From NCBI RefSeq assembly GCF_024127895.1, contig NZ_JAMYBK010000017.1, forward strand, positions 50,674 through 114,673: a stretch of DNA of 64,000 nucleotides. The letters run 5' to 3'. Position numbers and translations under genes: made by a program. The stretch's first letter is position 1. The number at the start of each line of letters is the position of its first letter. The DNA is from Pseudomonas guariconensis (lineage in GTDB: Bacteria; Pseudomonadota; Gammaproteobacteria; Pseudomonadales; Pseudomonadaceae). Of the stretch, positions 49,767-58,719 are shown one piece after another. Under the pieces are notes generated by a model. The model was not told the origin of the DNA. It made no database searches and was given only the letters and a program-made list of their open reading frames with translations.

Positions 49767-50714
49767 GTGAGCCAGCCTACGCCAGCCGTGCGTACCTTCC
49801 AAGACCTGATCCTCGCCCTGCAGCAGTACTGGGCGGAGCAAGGTTGTGTGGTGCTTCAGCCCTACGATATGGAAGTAGGCGCCGGCACATTCCATACCGC
49901 CACCTTCCTGCGCGCCGTCGGCCCGGAAACCTGGAACGCCGCCTATGTGCAGCCCAGCCGTCGTCCAGGCGACGGGCGGTATGGCGAGAACCCCAACCGC
50001 CTGCAGCACTACTACCAGTTCCAGGTGGTGCTCAAGCCGAACCCGGCCAACTTCCAGGAGCTGTACCTGGGCTCGCTGAAGGCGATCGGCCTGGATCCGC
50101 TGGTCCACGACATCCGCTTCGTCGAAGACAACTGGGAATCGCCGACCCTCGGTGCCTGGGGCCTGGGTTGGGAAATCTGGCTCAACGGCATGGAAGTCAC
50201 CCAGTTCACCTACTTCCAGCAGGTCGGCGGCATCGAGTGCTACCCGGTCACCGGTGAGATCACCTATGGCCTGGAGCGCCTGGCCATGTACATCCAGGGC
50301 GTCGACTCGGTGTACGACCTGGTCTGGGCCGATGGCCCGTTCGGCAAGGTCACCTACGGCGATGTGTTCCACCAGAACGAGGTGGAGCAGTCGACCTACA
50401 ACTTCGAGCACGCCAACGTCGACAAGCTGTTCGAACTGTTCGACTTCTACGAAAGCGAAGCCAACCGCCTGATCAAGCTGGAGCTGCCGCTGCCGACCTA
50501 CGAAATGGTCCTGAAGGCTTCCCATACCTTCAACCTGCTCGACGCCCGCCGCGCCATCTCGGTGACCGAGCGTCAGCGCTACATCCTGCGCGTGCGTACC
50601 CTGGCCCGGGACGTGGCGCAAAGCTATCTGCAAGCCCGTGCGCGCCTGGGCTTCCCGATGGCCACCCCTGAACTGCGTGACGAAGTGTTGGCTAAGCTGG
50701 AGGCTGCACAATGA
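49767..50714 (+). CDS. glyQ: Glycyl-tRNA synthetase alpha subunit
   Basis: Catalytic subunit of the alpha2-beta2 class II synthetase, 315 aa. It has RTFQDLILALQQYWAEQGCVVLQPYDMEVGAGTFH, NRLQHYYQFQVVLKPNP (motif 2) and EITYGLERLAMYIQGVDSVYDL (motif 3). GTG at 49767 follows AGGTGA by 6 nt and matches the family start (SQPTPAVRTFQ). The GTG at 49758 overlaps that SD and is rejected. The stop overlaps glyS by 4 bp. Confidence 0.97.
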   Translation: MSQPTPAVRTFQDLILALQQYWAEQGCVVLQPYDMEVGAGTFHTATFLRAVGPETWNAAYVQPSRRPGDGRYGENPNRLQHYYQFQVVLKPNPANFQELYLGSLKAIGLDPLVHDIRFVEDNWESPTLGAWGLGWEIWLNGMEVTQFTYFQQVGGIECYPVTGEITYGLERLAMYIQGVDSVYDLVWADGPFGKVTYGDVFHQNEVEQSTYNFEHANVDKLFELFDFYESEANRLIKLELPLPTYEMVLKASHTFNLLDARRAISVTERQRYILRVRTLARDVAQSYLQARARLGFPMATPELRDEVLAKLEAAQ

Positions 50715-52765
50715 GTGCTCAAGATTTTCTGGTCGAACTGGGCACCGAAGAGCTGCCACCCAAGGCCCTCGCCAGCCTGGGCGACGCCTTCCTGGCCGGT
50801 ATCGAGAAAGGCCTGCAGGCCGCTGGCCTGAACTACACCGGCAAGCAGGTCTATGCCGCCCCGCGTCGCCTGGCCGTGCTGATCCGCCAGCTGGACGTGC
50901 AGCAGCCTGACCGCAGCATCAATATCGACGGCCCGCCCCGCCAGGCCGCCTTCGACGCCGAGGGCAACCCGACCCAGGCCGCCCTGGGCTTCGCCAAGAA
51001 GTGCGGCGTCGACCTCGCCGAGATCGACCAGAGCGGCGCCAAGCTGCGCTTCTCCCAGCACATCCCGGGCAAGCCGACCACCAGCCTGTTGCCGACCATC
51101 GTCGAGGATTCGCTCAACGACCTGCCGATCCCCAAGCGCATGCGCTGGGGCGCCAGCCGCGAAGAGTTCGTGCGCCCGACCCAGTGGCTGGTGATGCTGC
51201 TCGGTGACCAGGTGGTCGACTGCACCCTCCTCGCCCAGCAGGCCGGTCGCGAGTCCCGTGGCCACCGTTTCCACCACCCGCAGAATGTGGTCATCACCAC
51301 CCCGGCCAACTACGTCGAGGACCTGCGCAAGGCCTACGTGCTGGCCGATTTCGCCGAGCGCCGCGAACTGATCGCCAAGCGTGTCGCCGAGCTGGCCCTG
51401 CAGCAGGAAGGCAGCGCCATCGTGCCGCCGGCGCTGCTGGACGAAGTGACCGCCCTGGTCGAGTGGCCGGTGCCGCTGGTCTGCTCGTTCGAGGAGCGTT
51501 TCCTCGAGGTGCCGCAGGAAGCGCTGATCACCACCATGCAGGACAACCAGAAGTACTTCTGCCTGCTGGACAGCGAAGGCAAGCTGCTGCCGCGCTTCAT
51601 CACCGTGGCCAACGTCGAGAGCCACGATCCGAAGCAGATCGTGCTGGGCAACGAGAAGGTCGTGCGTCCGCGCCTGACCGACGCCGAGTTCTTCTTCAAG
51701 CAAGACAAGAAGCAGCCGCTGGAAACCTTCAACGAGCGCCTGAAGAACGTGGTGTTCCAGGCCCAGTTGGGCACGGTCTACGACAAGGCCGAGCGCGTTT
51801 CCAAGCTGGCCGCGTTCATCGCCCCGCGCATCGGCGGCGATGCCCAGCGTGCTGGCCGCGCGGGCTTGCTGTCCAAGTGCGACCTGGCCACCGAGATGGT
51901 CGGCGAATTCCCTGAAATGCAGGGGATCGCCGGCTACTACTACGCCCTCAACGATGGCGAGCCGGAAGACGTCGCCCTGGCCCTGAACGAGCAGTACATG
52001 CCGCGCGGTGCCGGCGCCGAGCTGCCACAGACCCTGACCGGCGCCGCCGTGGCGGTGGCCGACAAGCTCGACACCCTGGTCGGCATCTTCGGTATCGGCA
52101 TGCTGCCCACCGGCAGCAAGGACCCGTACGCCCTGCGCCGTGCCGCCCTGGGCGTGCTGCGCATCCTGATCGAGAAGCAGCTGGACCTGGACCTGACCGA
52201 AGCCGTGGACTTCGCCGTCGCCCAGTACGGCGCCAAGGTCAAGGCCGCTGGCCTTTCCGAGCAGGTGCTGGAGTTCGTCTTCGACCGCCTGCGTGCGCGT
52301 TACGAGGACGAAGGCATCGATGTCGCCACCTACCTCGCGGTACGGGCCCTCAAGCCAGGTTCGGCGCTCGACTTCGACCAACGTGTGCAGGCTGTGCAGG
52401 CGTTCCGCAAGCTGCCGGAGGCCGAGGCCCTGGCAGCGGTGAACAAGCGCGTGTCGAACCTGCTGGGCAAGGCCGAAGGCGCCATCGCCGAACAGGTCGA
52501 GCCGAAGTACTTCGACAATGCCAACGAGTTCTCCTTGTACTCGGCGATCCAGCAGGCCGACCAGGCCGTGCAGCCCATGGCTGCGGCGCGCCAGTACAGC
52601 GAGACCCTGGCTCGCCTGGCAGCCCTGCGCGACCCGGTCGACGCCTTCTTCGAGGCGGTGATGGTCAACGCCGAGGACGCCAAGGTGCGCGCCAACCGTT
52701 ATGCCCTGCTCAGCCGCCTGCGCGGCCTGTTCCTGGGCGTGGCCGACATCTCGATGCTGGGGTAA
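50711..52765 (+). CDS. glyS: Glycyl-tRNA synthetase beta subunit
   Basis: tRNA-binding subunit, 684 aa. N-terminus FLVELGTEELPPKAL, VYAAPRRLAVLIRQL, then EEFVRPTQWLVMLLGD, an HD-like domain and the C-terminal anticodon-binding helical region (QYSETLARLAALRDPVDAFFEAVMVNAEDAKVRANRYALLSRL). It is coupled to glyQ (ATGA). Confidence 0.97.
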   Translation: MSAQDFLVELGTEELPPKALASLGDAFLAGIEKGLQAAGLNYTGKQVYAAPRRLAVLIRQLDVQQPDRSINIDGPPRQAAFDAEGNPTQAALGFAKKCGVDLAEIDQSGAKLRFSQHIPGKPTTSLLPTIVEDSLNDLPIPKRMRWGASREEFVRPTQWLVMLLGDQVVDCTLLAQQAGRESRGHRFHHPQNVVITTPANYVEDLRKAYVLADFAERRELIAKRVAELALQQEGSAIVPPALLDEVTALVEWPVPLVCSFEERFLEVPQEALITTMQDNQKYFCLLDSEGKLLPRFITVANVESHDPKQIVLGNEKVVRPRLTDAEFFFKQDKKQPLETFNERLKNVVFQAQLGTVYDKAERVSKLAAFIAPRIGGDAQRAGRAGLLSKCDLATEMVGEFPEMQGIAGYYYALNDGEPEDVALALNEQYMPRGAGAELPQTLTGAAVAVADKLDTLVGIFGIGMLPTGSKDPYALRRAALGVLRILIEKQLDLDLTEAVDFAVAQYGAKVKAAGLSEQVLEFVFDRLRARYEDEGIDVATYLAVRALKPGSALDFDQRVQAVQAFRKLPEAEALAAVNKRVSNLLGKAEGAIAEQVEPKYFDNANEFSLYSAIQQADQAVQPMAAARQYSETLARLAALRDPVDAFFEAVMVNAEDAKVRANRYALLSRLRGLFLGVADISMLG

Positions 52766-52769
52766 GGCC

Positions 52770-53300
52770 TTGAAGCTGCTGATTCTTGATCGGGACGGAG
52801 TGATCAACTTCGACTCCGACGCCTACATCAAGTCGCTGGAGGAGTGGATCCCCATCCCCGGCTCGATCGAGGCCATCGCGCAGTTGAGCAAGGCGGGCTG
52901 GACGGTGGCCGTGGCCACCAACCAGTCCGGCATTGCCCGCGGCTACTACCCGCTGGAAACCCTCGAGGCCATGCATGCGCGCCTGCGCGCGCTGGTGGCC
53001 GAGCAGGGCGGCGAGGTGGGCTACATCGTGCATTGCCCGCACGGGCCGGATGATGGCTGCGATTGCCGCAAGCCCAAGCCCGGCATGCTGCGGGCGATCG
53101 CCGAGCACTACCAGGCCGACCTCTCCGGCGTCTGGTTCGTCGGCGACAGCCAAGGTGACCTGGAGGCCGCCCTGGCCGTCGGTGCACAACCGGTGCTGGT
53201 GAAGACCGGCAAGGGTGAACGGACGCTGGAAAAAGGCGTCCCCCAAGCCACACTGGTTTTTGATGATTTGGCGGCCATCGCCAGAGAACTTACTCGATAG
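52770..53300 (+). CDS. gmhB: D-glycero-beta-D-manno-heptose-1,7-bisphosphate 7-phosphatase
   Basis: HAD phosphatase of ADP-heptose synthesis for LPS core, 176 aa. Motif I LLILDRDGVINFDSDAYIKS, motif II VATNQSGIARGYY, zinc loop CPHGPDDGCDCRKPKPG, motif IV WFVGDSQGDLEAAL. It starts at TTG (52770), 4 bp after the glyS stop, with GGGGTAAGG just upstream; no ATG or GTG gives a family-like N-terminus. An intrinsic terminator overlaps the stop. Confidence 0.93.
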   Translation: MKLLILDRDGVINFDSDAYIKSLEEWIPIPGSIEAIAQLSKAGWTVAVATNQSGIARGYYPLETLEAMHARLRALVAEQGGEVGYIVHCPHGPDDGCDCRKPKPGMLRAIAEHYQADLSGVWFVGDSQGDLEAALAVGAQPVLVKTGKGERTLEKGVPQATLVFDDLAAIARELTR

Positions 53301-53322
53301 TGCGCCGCCTGGCGCACTTTTT
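53300..53322 (+). terminator. Intrinsic terminator after gmhB
   Basis: GTGCGCC-GCCT-GGCGCAC stem followed by TTTTT, starting at the last base of the gmhB stop codon. It lies 22 bp before plsC, so plsC needs read-through or its own promoter. Confidence 0.88.
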
Positions 53323-53343
53323 CATAAGGCGGTACATGCCACT

Positions 53344-54114
53344 ATGTCGATCCTGCAGGCGATCAGAGTCTTTCTTTTTTACCTGCTGCTGGGCACCAGT
53401 TCGTTGCTGTGGTGCACCCTGAGCTTCTTTGTCGCGCCCTTCTTGCCGTTCCGTAAACGCTACCGCTTCATCAACGTCTACTGGTGCCGTTTCGCCGTTG
53501 GGCTGGCGTGGGTCGTGCTGGGGATCCGCTACAAGATCACCGGCGCCGAGAACGTGCCGAAAGAGCCCTGCGTGATCCTCTCCAACCACCAGAGCACCTG
53601 GGAGACGTTCTTCCTCTCGGCCTACTTCGAGCCCTTGAGCCAGGTGCTCAAGCGCGAGCTGCTCTATGTACCGTTCTTCGGCTGGGCCATGGCCATGCTG
53701 CGGCCCATCGCCATCGACCGGAACAACCCGAAAGAGGCCTTGCGCCACGTCGCCAGCAAAGGCGACGAACTGCTCAAGCAGGGCGTGTGGGTGCTGATCT
53801 TCCCCGAGGGTACCCGCGTGCCCCATGGCCAGGTCGGCAAGTTCTCCCGCGGCGGTACCGCCCTGGCGGTGAACGCCGGGCTACCGGTGCTGCCAGTGGC
53901 GCATAACGCCGGCAAGTTCTGGCCACGTGATGGCTGGGGCAAGCGCCCGGGTACCATCGAGGTGGTGATTGGCGAACCGATGTATCCGGTAGGTACCGGC
54001 CCACGGGCGATTGCCGAACTCAACGAGCGTGCCCAGGCCTGGAACGAAGCGGCCCAGCGGGCCATGGGTTCGCTGCCGCCGGTGGCGGAAAATCCGGCGC
54101 AGCAGAGTGCCTGA
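53344..54114 (+). CDS. plsC: 1-acyl-sn-glycerol-3-phosphate acyltransferase
   Basis: Inner-membrane lysophosphatidate acyltransferase for phospholipid synthesis, 256 aa. N-terminal hydrophobic anchor (1-40), acyltransferase motif NHQSTWETFF, LRPIAIDRNN, FPEGTRVPHGQVGKFSRGGTALA and VLPVAHNAG. The first motif is H-x4-E instead of the usual H-x4-D. Position next to gmhB/glyS matches PA0005 (lptA) and, from memory, P. fluorescens hdtS, whose product was linked to acyl-homoserine lactone formation. Confidence 0.9.
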   Translation: MSILQAIRVFLFYLLLGTSSLLWCTLSFFVAPFLPFRKRYRFINVYWCRFAVGLAWVVLGIRYKITGAENVPKEPCVILSNHQSTWETFFLSAYFEPLSQVLKRELLYVPFFGWAMAMLRPIAIDRNNPKEALRHVASKGDELLKQGVWVLIFPEGTRVPHGQVGKFSRGGTALAVNAGLPVLPVAHNAGKFWPRDGWGKRPGTIEVVIGEPMYPVGTGPRAIAELNERAQAWNEAAQRAMGSLPPVAENPAQQSA

Positions 54115-54171
54115 CGATCTGTGGATAACTTGTGAGCAATTTTTGGATTAGCGGTGTAGAAAATAATGCAA

Positions 54172-54211
54172 CTCGTTGAATTCATTACTTATTTCAACGA
54201 GCGTCATTTTT
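54172..54211 (+). terminator. Hairpin with T-rich tail after plsC
   Basis: CTCGTTGAA / TTCAACGAG arms (9 bp) with a 12-nt loop, followed by CGTCATTTTT. Likely plsC terminator. A perfect DnaA-box complement TGTGGATAA lies upstream at 54120. Confidence 0.6.
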
Positions 54212-54248
54212 CTGGAAATCGTGCATAAGTTTTTTCGCAGGCATAAGA

Positions 54249-54276
54249 AAACCGGCTTTTACAGCCGGTTTTTTTT
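54249..54276. terminator. Bidirectional intrinsic terminator between plsC and the MFS gene
   Basis: AAACCGGC-TTTTACA-GCCGGTTT stem with TTTTTT on the plus side and an AAAA run on the other, so it can end both converging units. Confidence 0.88.
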
Positions 54277-54294
54277 AGCGGCCGCTATTGGCCA

Positions 54295-55914
54295 TCAGAC
54301 CTTGTCGATATCCACATCCCGAGTCTCCTTCAGGCAGAAGATCCCCACCACCAGGCTCACCCCGGTGATCAGCACCGGATACCAAAGCCCGTAGAAGATA
54401 TCCCCGGTATACACCACCAGCGCGAACGACACGGTCGGCAGGAAGCCCCCGAACCAGCCATTGCCGATGTGGTAGGGCAGTGACATGGAGGTGTAGCGGA
54501 TGCGGGTCGGGAACAGTTCGACCATCACCGCCGCCAACGGCCCGTAGGTCATGGTGGCAATGAGGATCATGGCCACGATCAGCACCACCACCATCACCTG
54601 GTTGACCTGTTCCGGATCCGCCGTGGCCGGGTAGCCAGCCAGGTCGATGGCCGCGCGCATGGCTGCCTCGTCGAAGCCGGTGATGGTCTTGTCGCCGATG
54701 CTCACCACCACGTCGGACCCGGTGGCATCCACCGAGCTGTAGGGCAGGCCCTGCTTGACCAGGAAGGTCTTGACCTTGTCGCAAGGGCTGTCGAAGCGCG
54801 CCTTGCCGACCGGGTCGAACTGGAAGGTGCAGCCCTGCGGATCGGCCGTGACGACGATGGGGGCCTGGCGGCTGGCGGCATCGATCTGCGGGTTGGCGTA
54901 ATAGCTCAGGCCCTTGAACAGTGGGAAGTAGGCCAGCGTGGCCAGGAGCAGGCCAAGCATCAGGATCGGCTTGCGCCCGACCCGGTCCGACAACCAGCCG
55001 AAGAACACGAAGAACGGTGCCCCGATCACCACGCTGATGATCAGCAGCGTGTTGGCCTGGGCCGGGTCCATCTTGAGCATCTGGGTCATGAAGAACAGCA
55101 CGTAGAACTGTGCCGTGTAGAAGGTCACGGCCTGGCCGGCGTTGATGCTGAACAGCGCGGTCAGCACCACCTTGAGGTTCGGCCAGGAGGTGAACGACTC
55201 ACGGATCGGCGACTTGCTCACCTTGCCCTGGGCTTTCATTTTCACGAAGGCTGGGGACTCGTGCATGCTCATGCGGATCCAGGTGGAAATCCCCAGCAGC
55301 ACGATCGACAGCAGGAACGGCAGCCGCCAGCCCCAGGTTTCGAACTGGTCGCCGCTGATATAACGGCTGCCCAGCACCACGACCAGCGACAGCAGCAGGC
55401 CGAGGGTGGCGGTGGACTGGATGAACCCGGTATGGAAACCGCGCTTGCCGGGCGGCGCATGTTCGGCCACGTAGGTCGCCGCGCCACCGTATTCACCGCC
55501 CAGGGCCAGGCCCTGGAGCATGCGCAGCACCACCAGGATGATCGGTGCGGCGATGCCGATGCTGGCGTAGGTGGGCAGCAGGCCGACGGCGAAGGTCGAC
55601 AGGCCCATCAGCACGATGGTCACCAGGAAGGTGTACTTGCGCCCGATCATGTCGCCCAGGCGGCCGAACACCAAGGCGCCGAAGGGCCGCACCAGGAAGC
55701 CGGCAGCGAAGGCCATGAGGGCGAAGATGAAGGCGGTGGTGTCGTTGACGCCGGCGAAGAACTGCTTGCTGATCACCGCGGCCAGCGCACCGTAGAGAAA
55801 AAAGTCATACCACTCGAACACCGTCCCGAGGGATGACGCGAAAATGATCTTGCGTTCCTCGCGTCGGCTGTCGCTGGTCGCCGCCGCGCCTTGCTCTTGG
55901 ATGTAATCCGACAT
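54295..55914 (-). CDS. MFS transporter (metabolite:H+ symporter type) with inserted loop
   Basis: 539-aa major facilitator protein of the MHS family. N-terminal signature SLGTVFEWYDFFLYGALA, loop 2-3 GRLGDMIGRKYTFLVT and LQGLALGGEYGGAATYVAEHAP; second half SDRVGRKPILMLG. It is about 100 residues longer than usual MHS proteins because of a polar segment between helices 8 and 9 (about 360-455, with two cysteines GCTFQFDP and SPCDKV). The substrate is unknown. GMC oxidoreductase precedes it by 96 bp on the same strand, so uptake and oxidation of one alcohol-type substrate is plausible. Confidence 0.9.
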   Translation of the reverse strand: MSDYIQEQGAAATSDSRREERKIIFASSLGTVFEWYDFFLYGALAAVISKQFFAGVNDTTAFIFALMAFAAGFLVRPFGALVFGRLGDMIGRKYTFLVTIVLMGLSTFAVGLLPTYASIGIAAPIILVVLRMLQGLALGGEYGGAATYVAEHAPPGKRGFHTGFIQSTATLGLLLSLVVVLGSRYISGDQFETWGWRLPFLLSIVLLGISTWIRMSMHESPAFVKMKAQGKVSKSPIRESFTSWPNLKVVLTALFSINAGQAVTFYTAQFYVLFFMTQMLKMDPAQANTLLIISVVIGAPFFVFFGWLSDRVGRKPILMLGLLLATLAYFPLFKGLSYYANPQIDAASRQAPIVVTADPQGCTFQFDPVGKARFDSPCDKVKTFLVKQGLPYSSVDATGSDVVVSIGDKTITGFDEAAMRAAIDLAGYPATADPEQVNQVMVVVLIVAMILIATMTYGPLAAVMVELFPTRIRYTSMSLPYHIGNGWFGGFLPTVSFALVVYTGDIFYGLWYPVLITGVSLVVGIFCLKETRDVDIDKV

Positions 55915-56010
55915 CGTTGCTGTCCTCGGCCCGCAGGCCACAGTGATTATTCTTGTTGTCCACTGTCGGCGGCCTCTGACCGCAAGCCGCCGGTGTTGCA
56001 CGCACCCGGG

Positions 56011-57660
56011 TCAGGGCGTCGGTATCGCGTTTGCGTCGTTGAAGTTGATCTGGGTAGCAGCCCCCTTGAGGATCAGTTGCGCCGCCTTCTCGGCGATCAT
56101 CAATGTGGGTGAACAGGTATTGCCGGAGACGATCTGCGGCATGATCGAGGCGTCGGCCACCCGCAGGCCAGGGACGCCATGAACGCGCAGCTGGCTGTCG
56201 ACGACGTCCAGCGGGCCATTGCCCATGCGGCAGGTACCGACCGGGTGGAAGATGGTGGTGCCGATCCGGCCAGCGGCTTCGTGCAGTTGTTCTTCGGTGT
56301 GCAGGGCCGGGCCGGGCAGGTACTCGCGAGGCTCGAAGGCGGCCAGGGCAGGGGCCTGGACGATGCGCCGGGTGATACGGATGGCCTCGGCGGCCACGCG
56401 CAGGTCGTACGGGTCGCTCAGGTAGTTGGGATCGATCAGCGGCGCGGCGTTCATGTCTGCCGAACGGATGTCGATACGGCCCCGGCTGGCCGGGCGCAGG
56501 TTGCATACCGAGGCGGTGAACGCCGGGAAACGGTGCAAGGGTTCGCCGAAGCGCTCCAACGACAGCGGCTGCACGTGGTATTGCAGGTTGGGGGTGGCCT
56601 GCTCGGGCCCGGAGCGCACGAACGCGCCCAGCTGGCTCGGCGCCATGGCCAACGGGCCGCTGCGATCGTAAAGGTAGCGCAGGCCCATACCCAGCTTGCC
56701 CCACAAGCTGTTAGCCATCTGGTTGAGGGTGCGGGTATTGCGCACCTCGTAGATCAGGCGCAATTGCAGGTGGTCCTGCAGGTTTCCGCCGACACCGGCC
56801 AGCTCGTGGCGCACACCGATGCCGAGGCCTTCGAGCAGCTTGCGCGGGCCGATGCCGGAACGTTGCAGGATCCCGGGGGAACCGACGGCGCCCGCGCAGA
56901 GGATGATCTCGCGGCGCGCCCTGAACTCATGCCAGGCGCCTTGCCAGCGCGCCTTGACCGCCGTGGCGCGGGTGTTGTCCAGCAGCACCTGGTCGACCTG
57001 CACGTCGGTCAGCACGGTGAGGTTGGGGCGCCGTTGCACCGGCCGCAGGAAGGCCTTGGCGGAGTTCCAGCGCACGCCGCTGCGCTGGTTGACCTGGAAG
57101 TAACCGCAGCCAGCGTTGTCGCCGGTATTGAAGTCGGGCACCTTGGCAATGCCGCTCTGTTCGGCGGCATCGCGGAAGGCATCGAGGATCGGCCAGCTGT
57201 AGCGCTGCTGTTCGACCCGCCATTCACCCTCGGCACCGTGGCTGTCGCTGGCGCCGGCGAAGTGGTGCTCGCTGGCCTTGAACAGCGGCAGCACGTCCTT
57301 CCAGGCCCAGCCCTCGTTGCCTTGCTCGGCCCAGCGATCATAGTCGGCAGCCTGGCCGCGCATGTAGATCATGCCGTTGATCGACGAGCAGCCTCCCAGC
57401 ACCTTGCCCCGTGGATACCCCAGGCTGCGACCGCCCAGGCCGGGCTGCGCCTCGGTCTTGAAGCACCAGTCGGTGCGCGGGTTGCCGATGCAGTAGAGGT
57501 AACCGACGGGAATGTGGATCCAGGGATAGGTGTCGCGGCCACCGGCCTCGAGCAGCAGCACGCGGCAGGCAGGGTCGGCGGACAAGCGGTTGGCCAACAG
57601 GCAACCGGCAGGGCCAGCGCCTACGACCACGTAGTCGAAGACAGAATCGGCTGATGGCAT
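56011..57660 (-). CDS. GMC family FAD-dependent oxidoreductase (choline/alcohol dehydrogenase-like)
   Basis: 549-aa GMC flavoenzyme. FAD site FDYVVVGAGPAGCLLANRLS and LLLEAGGRD; GMC signature 1 YPRGKVLGGCSSINGMIYMRG; signature 2 GAVGSPGILQRSGIGP; active-site region IFHPVGTCRMG (His) and SGNTCSPTLMIAEKAA. Resembles choline dehydrogenase-like alcohol dehydrogenases; the substrate cannot be read. ATG at 57660 has GAGG 6 nt upstream. A TTG two codons earlier is less likely. Divergent from a LysR regulator. Confidence 0.92.
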   Translation of the reverse strand: MPSADSVFDYVVVGAGPAGCLLANRLSADPACRVLLLEAGGRDTYPWIHIPVGYLYCIGNPRTDWCFKTEAQPGLGGRSLGYPRGKVLGGCSSINGMIYMRGQAADYDRWAEQGNEGWAWKDVLPLFKASEHHFAGASDSHGAEGEWRVEQQRYSWPILDAFRDAAEQSGIAKVPDFNTGDNAGCGYFQVNQRSGVRWNSAKAFLRPVQRRPNLTVLTDVQVDQVLLDNTRATAVKARWQGAWHEFRARREIILCAGAVGSPGILQRSGIGPRKLLEGLGIGVRHELAGVGGNLQDHLQLRLIYEVRNTRTLNQMANSLWGKLGMGLRYLYDRSGPLAMAPSQLGAFVRSGPEQATPNLQYHVQPLSLERFGEPLHRFPAFTASVCNLRPASRGRIDIRSADMNAAPLIDPNYLSDPYDLRVAAEAIRITRRIVQAPALAAFEPREYLPGPALHTEEQLHEAAGRIGTTIFHPVGTCRMGNGPLDVVDSQLRVHGVPGLRVADASIMPQIVSGNTCSPTLMIAEKAAQLILKGAATQINFNDANAIPTP

Positions 57661-57745
57661 GTGCAACCTCGCGCCTGATTTTTATTCTTGTCCCGGACCA
57701 TCTTATTGATTAATTTCGCCGAGGAAACACGAGATTTCGCGCAGC

Positions 57746-57767
57746 CGCTGTGCGTTTTAGCACAGCG
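57746..57767. promoter_or_regulatory. LysR-type operator candidate
   Basis: Inverted repeat CGCTGTGC-GTTTTA-GCACAGCG in the 171-bp spacer between GMC and lysR genes, 65 bp before the lysR ATG. Size and placement suit a LysR recognition site controlling both units. Confidence 0.55.
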
Positions 57768-57831
57768 CTCACAGCCACGGCGCCGCTCCTGCAAAACGAA
57801 GCGGCACCGTCCGAAATGCACAGGGACAAGC

Positions 57832-58719
57832 ATGTTCGACTGGAATGATCTGCGGTTTTTCCTCGAGTTACAGCGCAGCGGCCGCCTGCTCACTGCCGCC
57901 AAGCGCCTCAACACCACCCACAGCACCGTGGCCCGGCACATCGAGAGCATCGAGAAGAGCCTGGGTACCGCCCTGTTCGTCCAGCACGCCCAGGGCTATG
58001 AACTCACCCCGTCCGGCCAGGCCTTGCTCAAGCATGCCGAGGCGATGGAGAACGTCGCCTTGCTGGCCCAGGAGGAAATCACCCAGGCCATCACGCCCCT
58101 GGGCAAGATCCGCCTGGGGGTCACCGAAGGCATCGGCATCATGTTCTTCACCCCACGCATGAGCGCGCTGTTCGAGCGCTACCCGGGGCTCGAGGTGGAG
58201 TTGGTGGCGGTGCCGCGCTTCGTCAGCATCCTCAACCGCGAGGCGGAAATCAGCATCCACCTGGAACGGCCCAGCGCCGATTTGCTCATCACCCGCAAGC
58301 TCACCGACTACCGCCTGGCCCTTTACGCCAGCCAGGAATACCTCGACCACGCTCCGCCCCTGCGCAACCGCGAGGACCTGGCCCGGCACAGCTGGATCGG
58401 CTACGTCGACGACCTGCTGTTCAGCCAGGAGCTGCTGTTTCTCAACAGTTTCTGCCGGGCCCCCAACGTAGCGTTTCGCAGCACCAGCGTGATCGCCCAG
58501 CAGCATGCCGCCCGCGCAGGCCTGGGCATCGCCGTGCTGCCCAACTACATGGCCCGGCACGACCCCACCTTGGTGCGGGTGCTGCCTAGCGAAACCATCC
58601 AGCGCAGCTACTGGATCTGCACCCGCCGCGAGCTGCACAAGTCGGTGCGCCTGCGGGTGGTCTGGGACTACCTGCTGGCCCTGTGCGCGGCGGAGCAGGC
58701 CGAGCTGCTAGCCGAGTAG
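57832..58719 (+). CDS. LysR family transcriptional regulator
   Basis: 295-aa LysR protein. DNA-binding domain DWNDLRFFLELQRSGRLLTAAKRLNTTHSTVARHIESIEKSLGTALF; effector domain with LRLGVTEGIG-type start (KIRLGVTEGIGIMFFTP). Divergent from the GMC/MFS unit, which it probably controls. The 3' end overlaps the tauE-type gene by 12 bp (convergent). Ligand unknown. Confidence 0.9.
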   Translation: MFDWNDLRFFLELQRSGRLLTAAKRLNTTHSTVARHIESIEKSLGTALFVQHAQGYELTPSGQALLKHAEAMENVALLAQEEITQAITPLGKIRLGVTEGIGIMFFTPRMSALFERYPGLEVELVAVPRFVSILNREAEISIHLERPSADLLITRKLTDYRLALYASQEYLDHAPPLRNREDLARHSWIGYVDDLLFSQELLFLNSFCRAPNVAFRSTSVIAQQHAARAGLGIAVLPNYMARHDPTLVRVLPSETIQRSYWICTRRELHKSVRLRVVWDYLLALCAAEQAELLAE

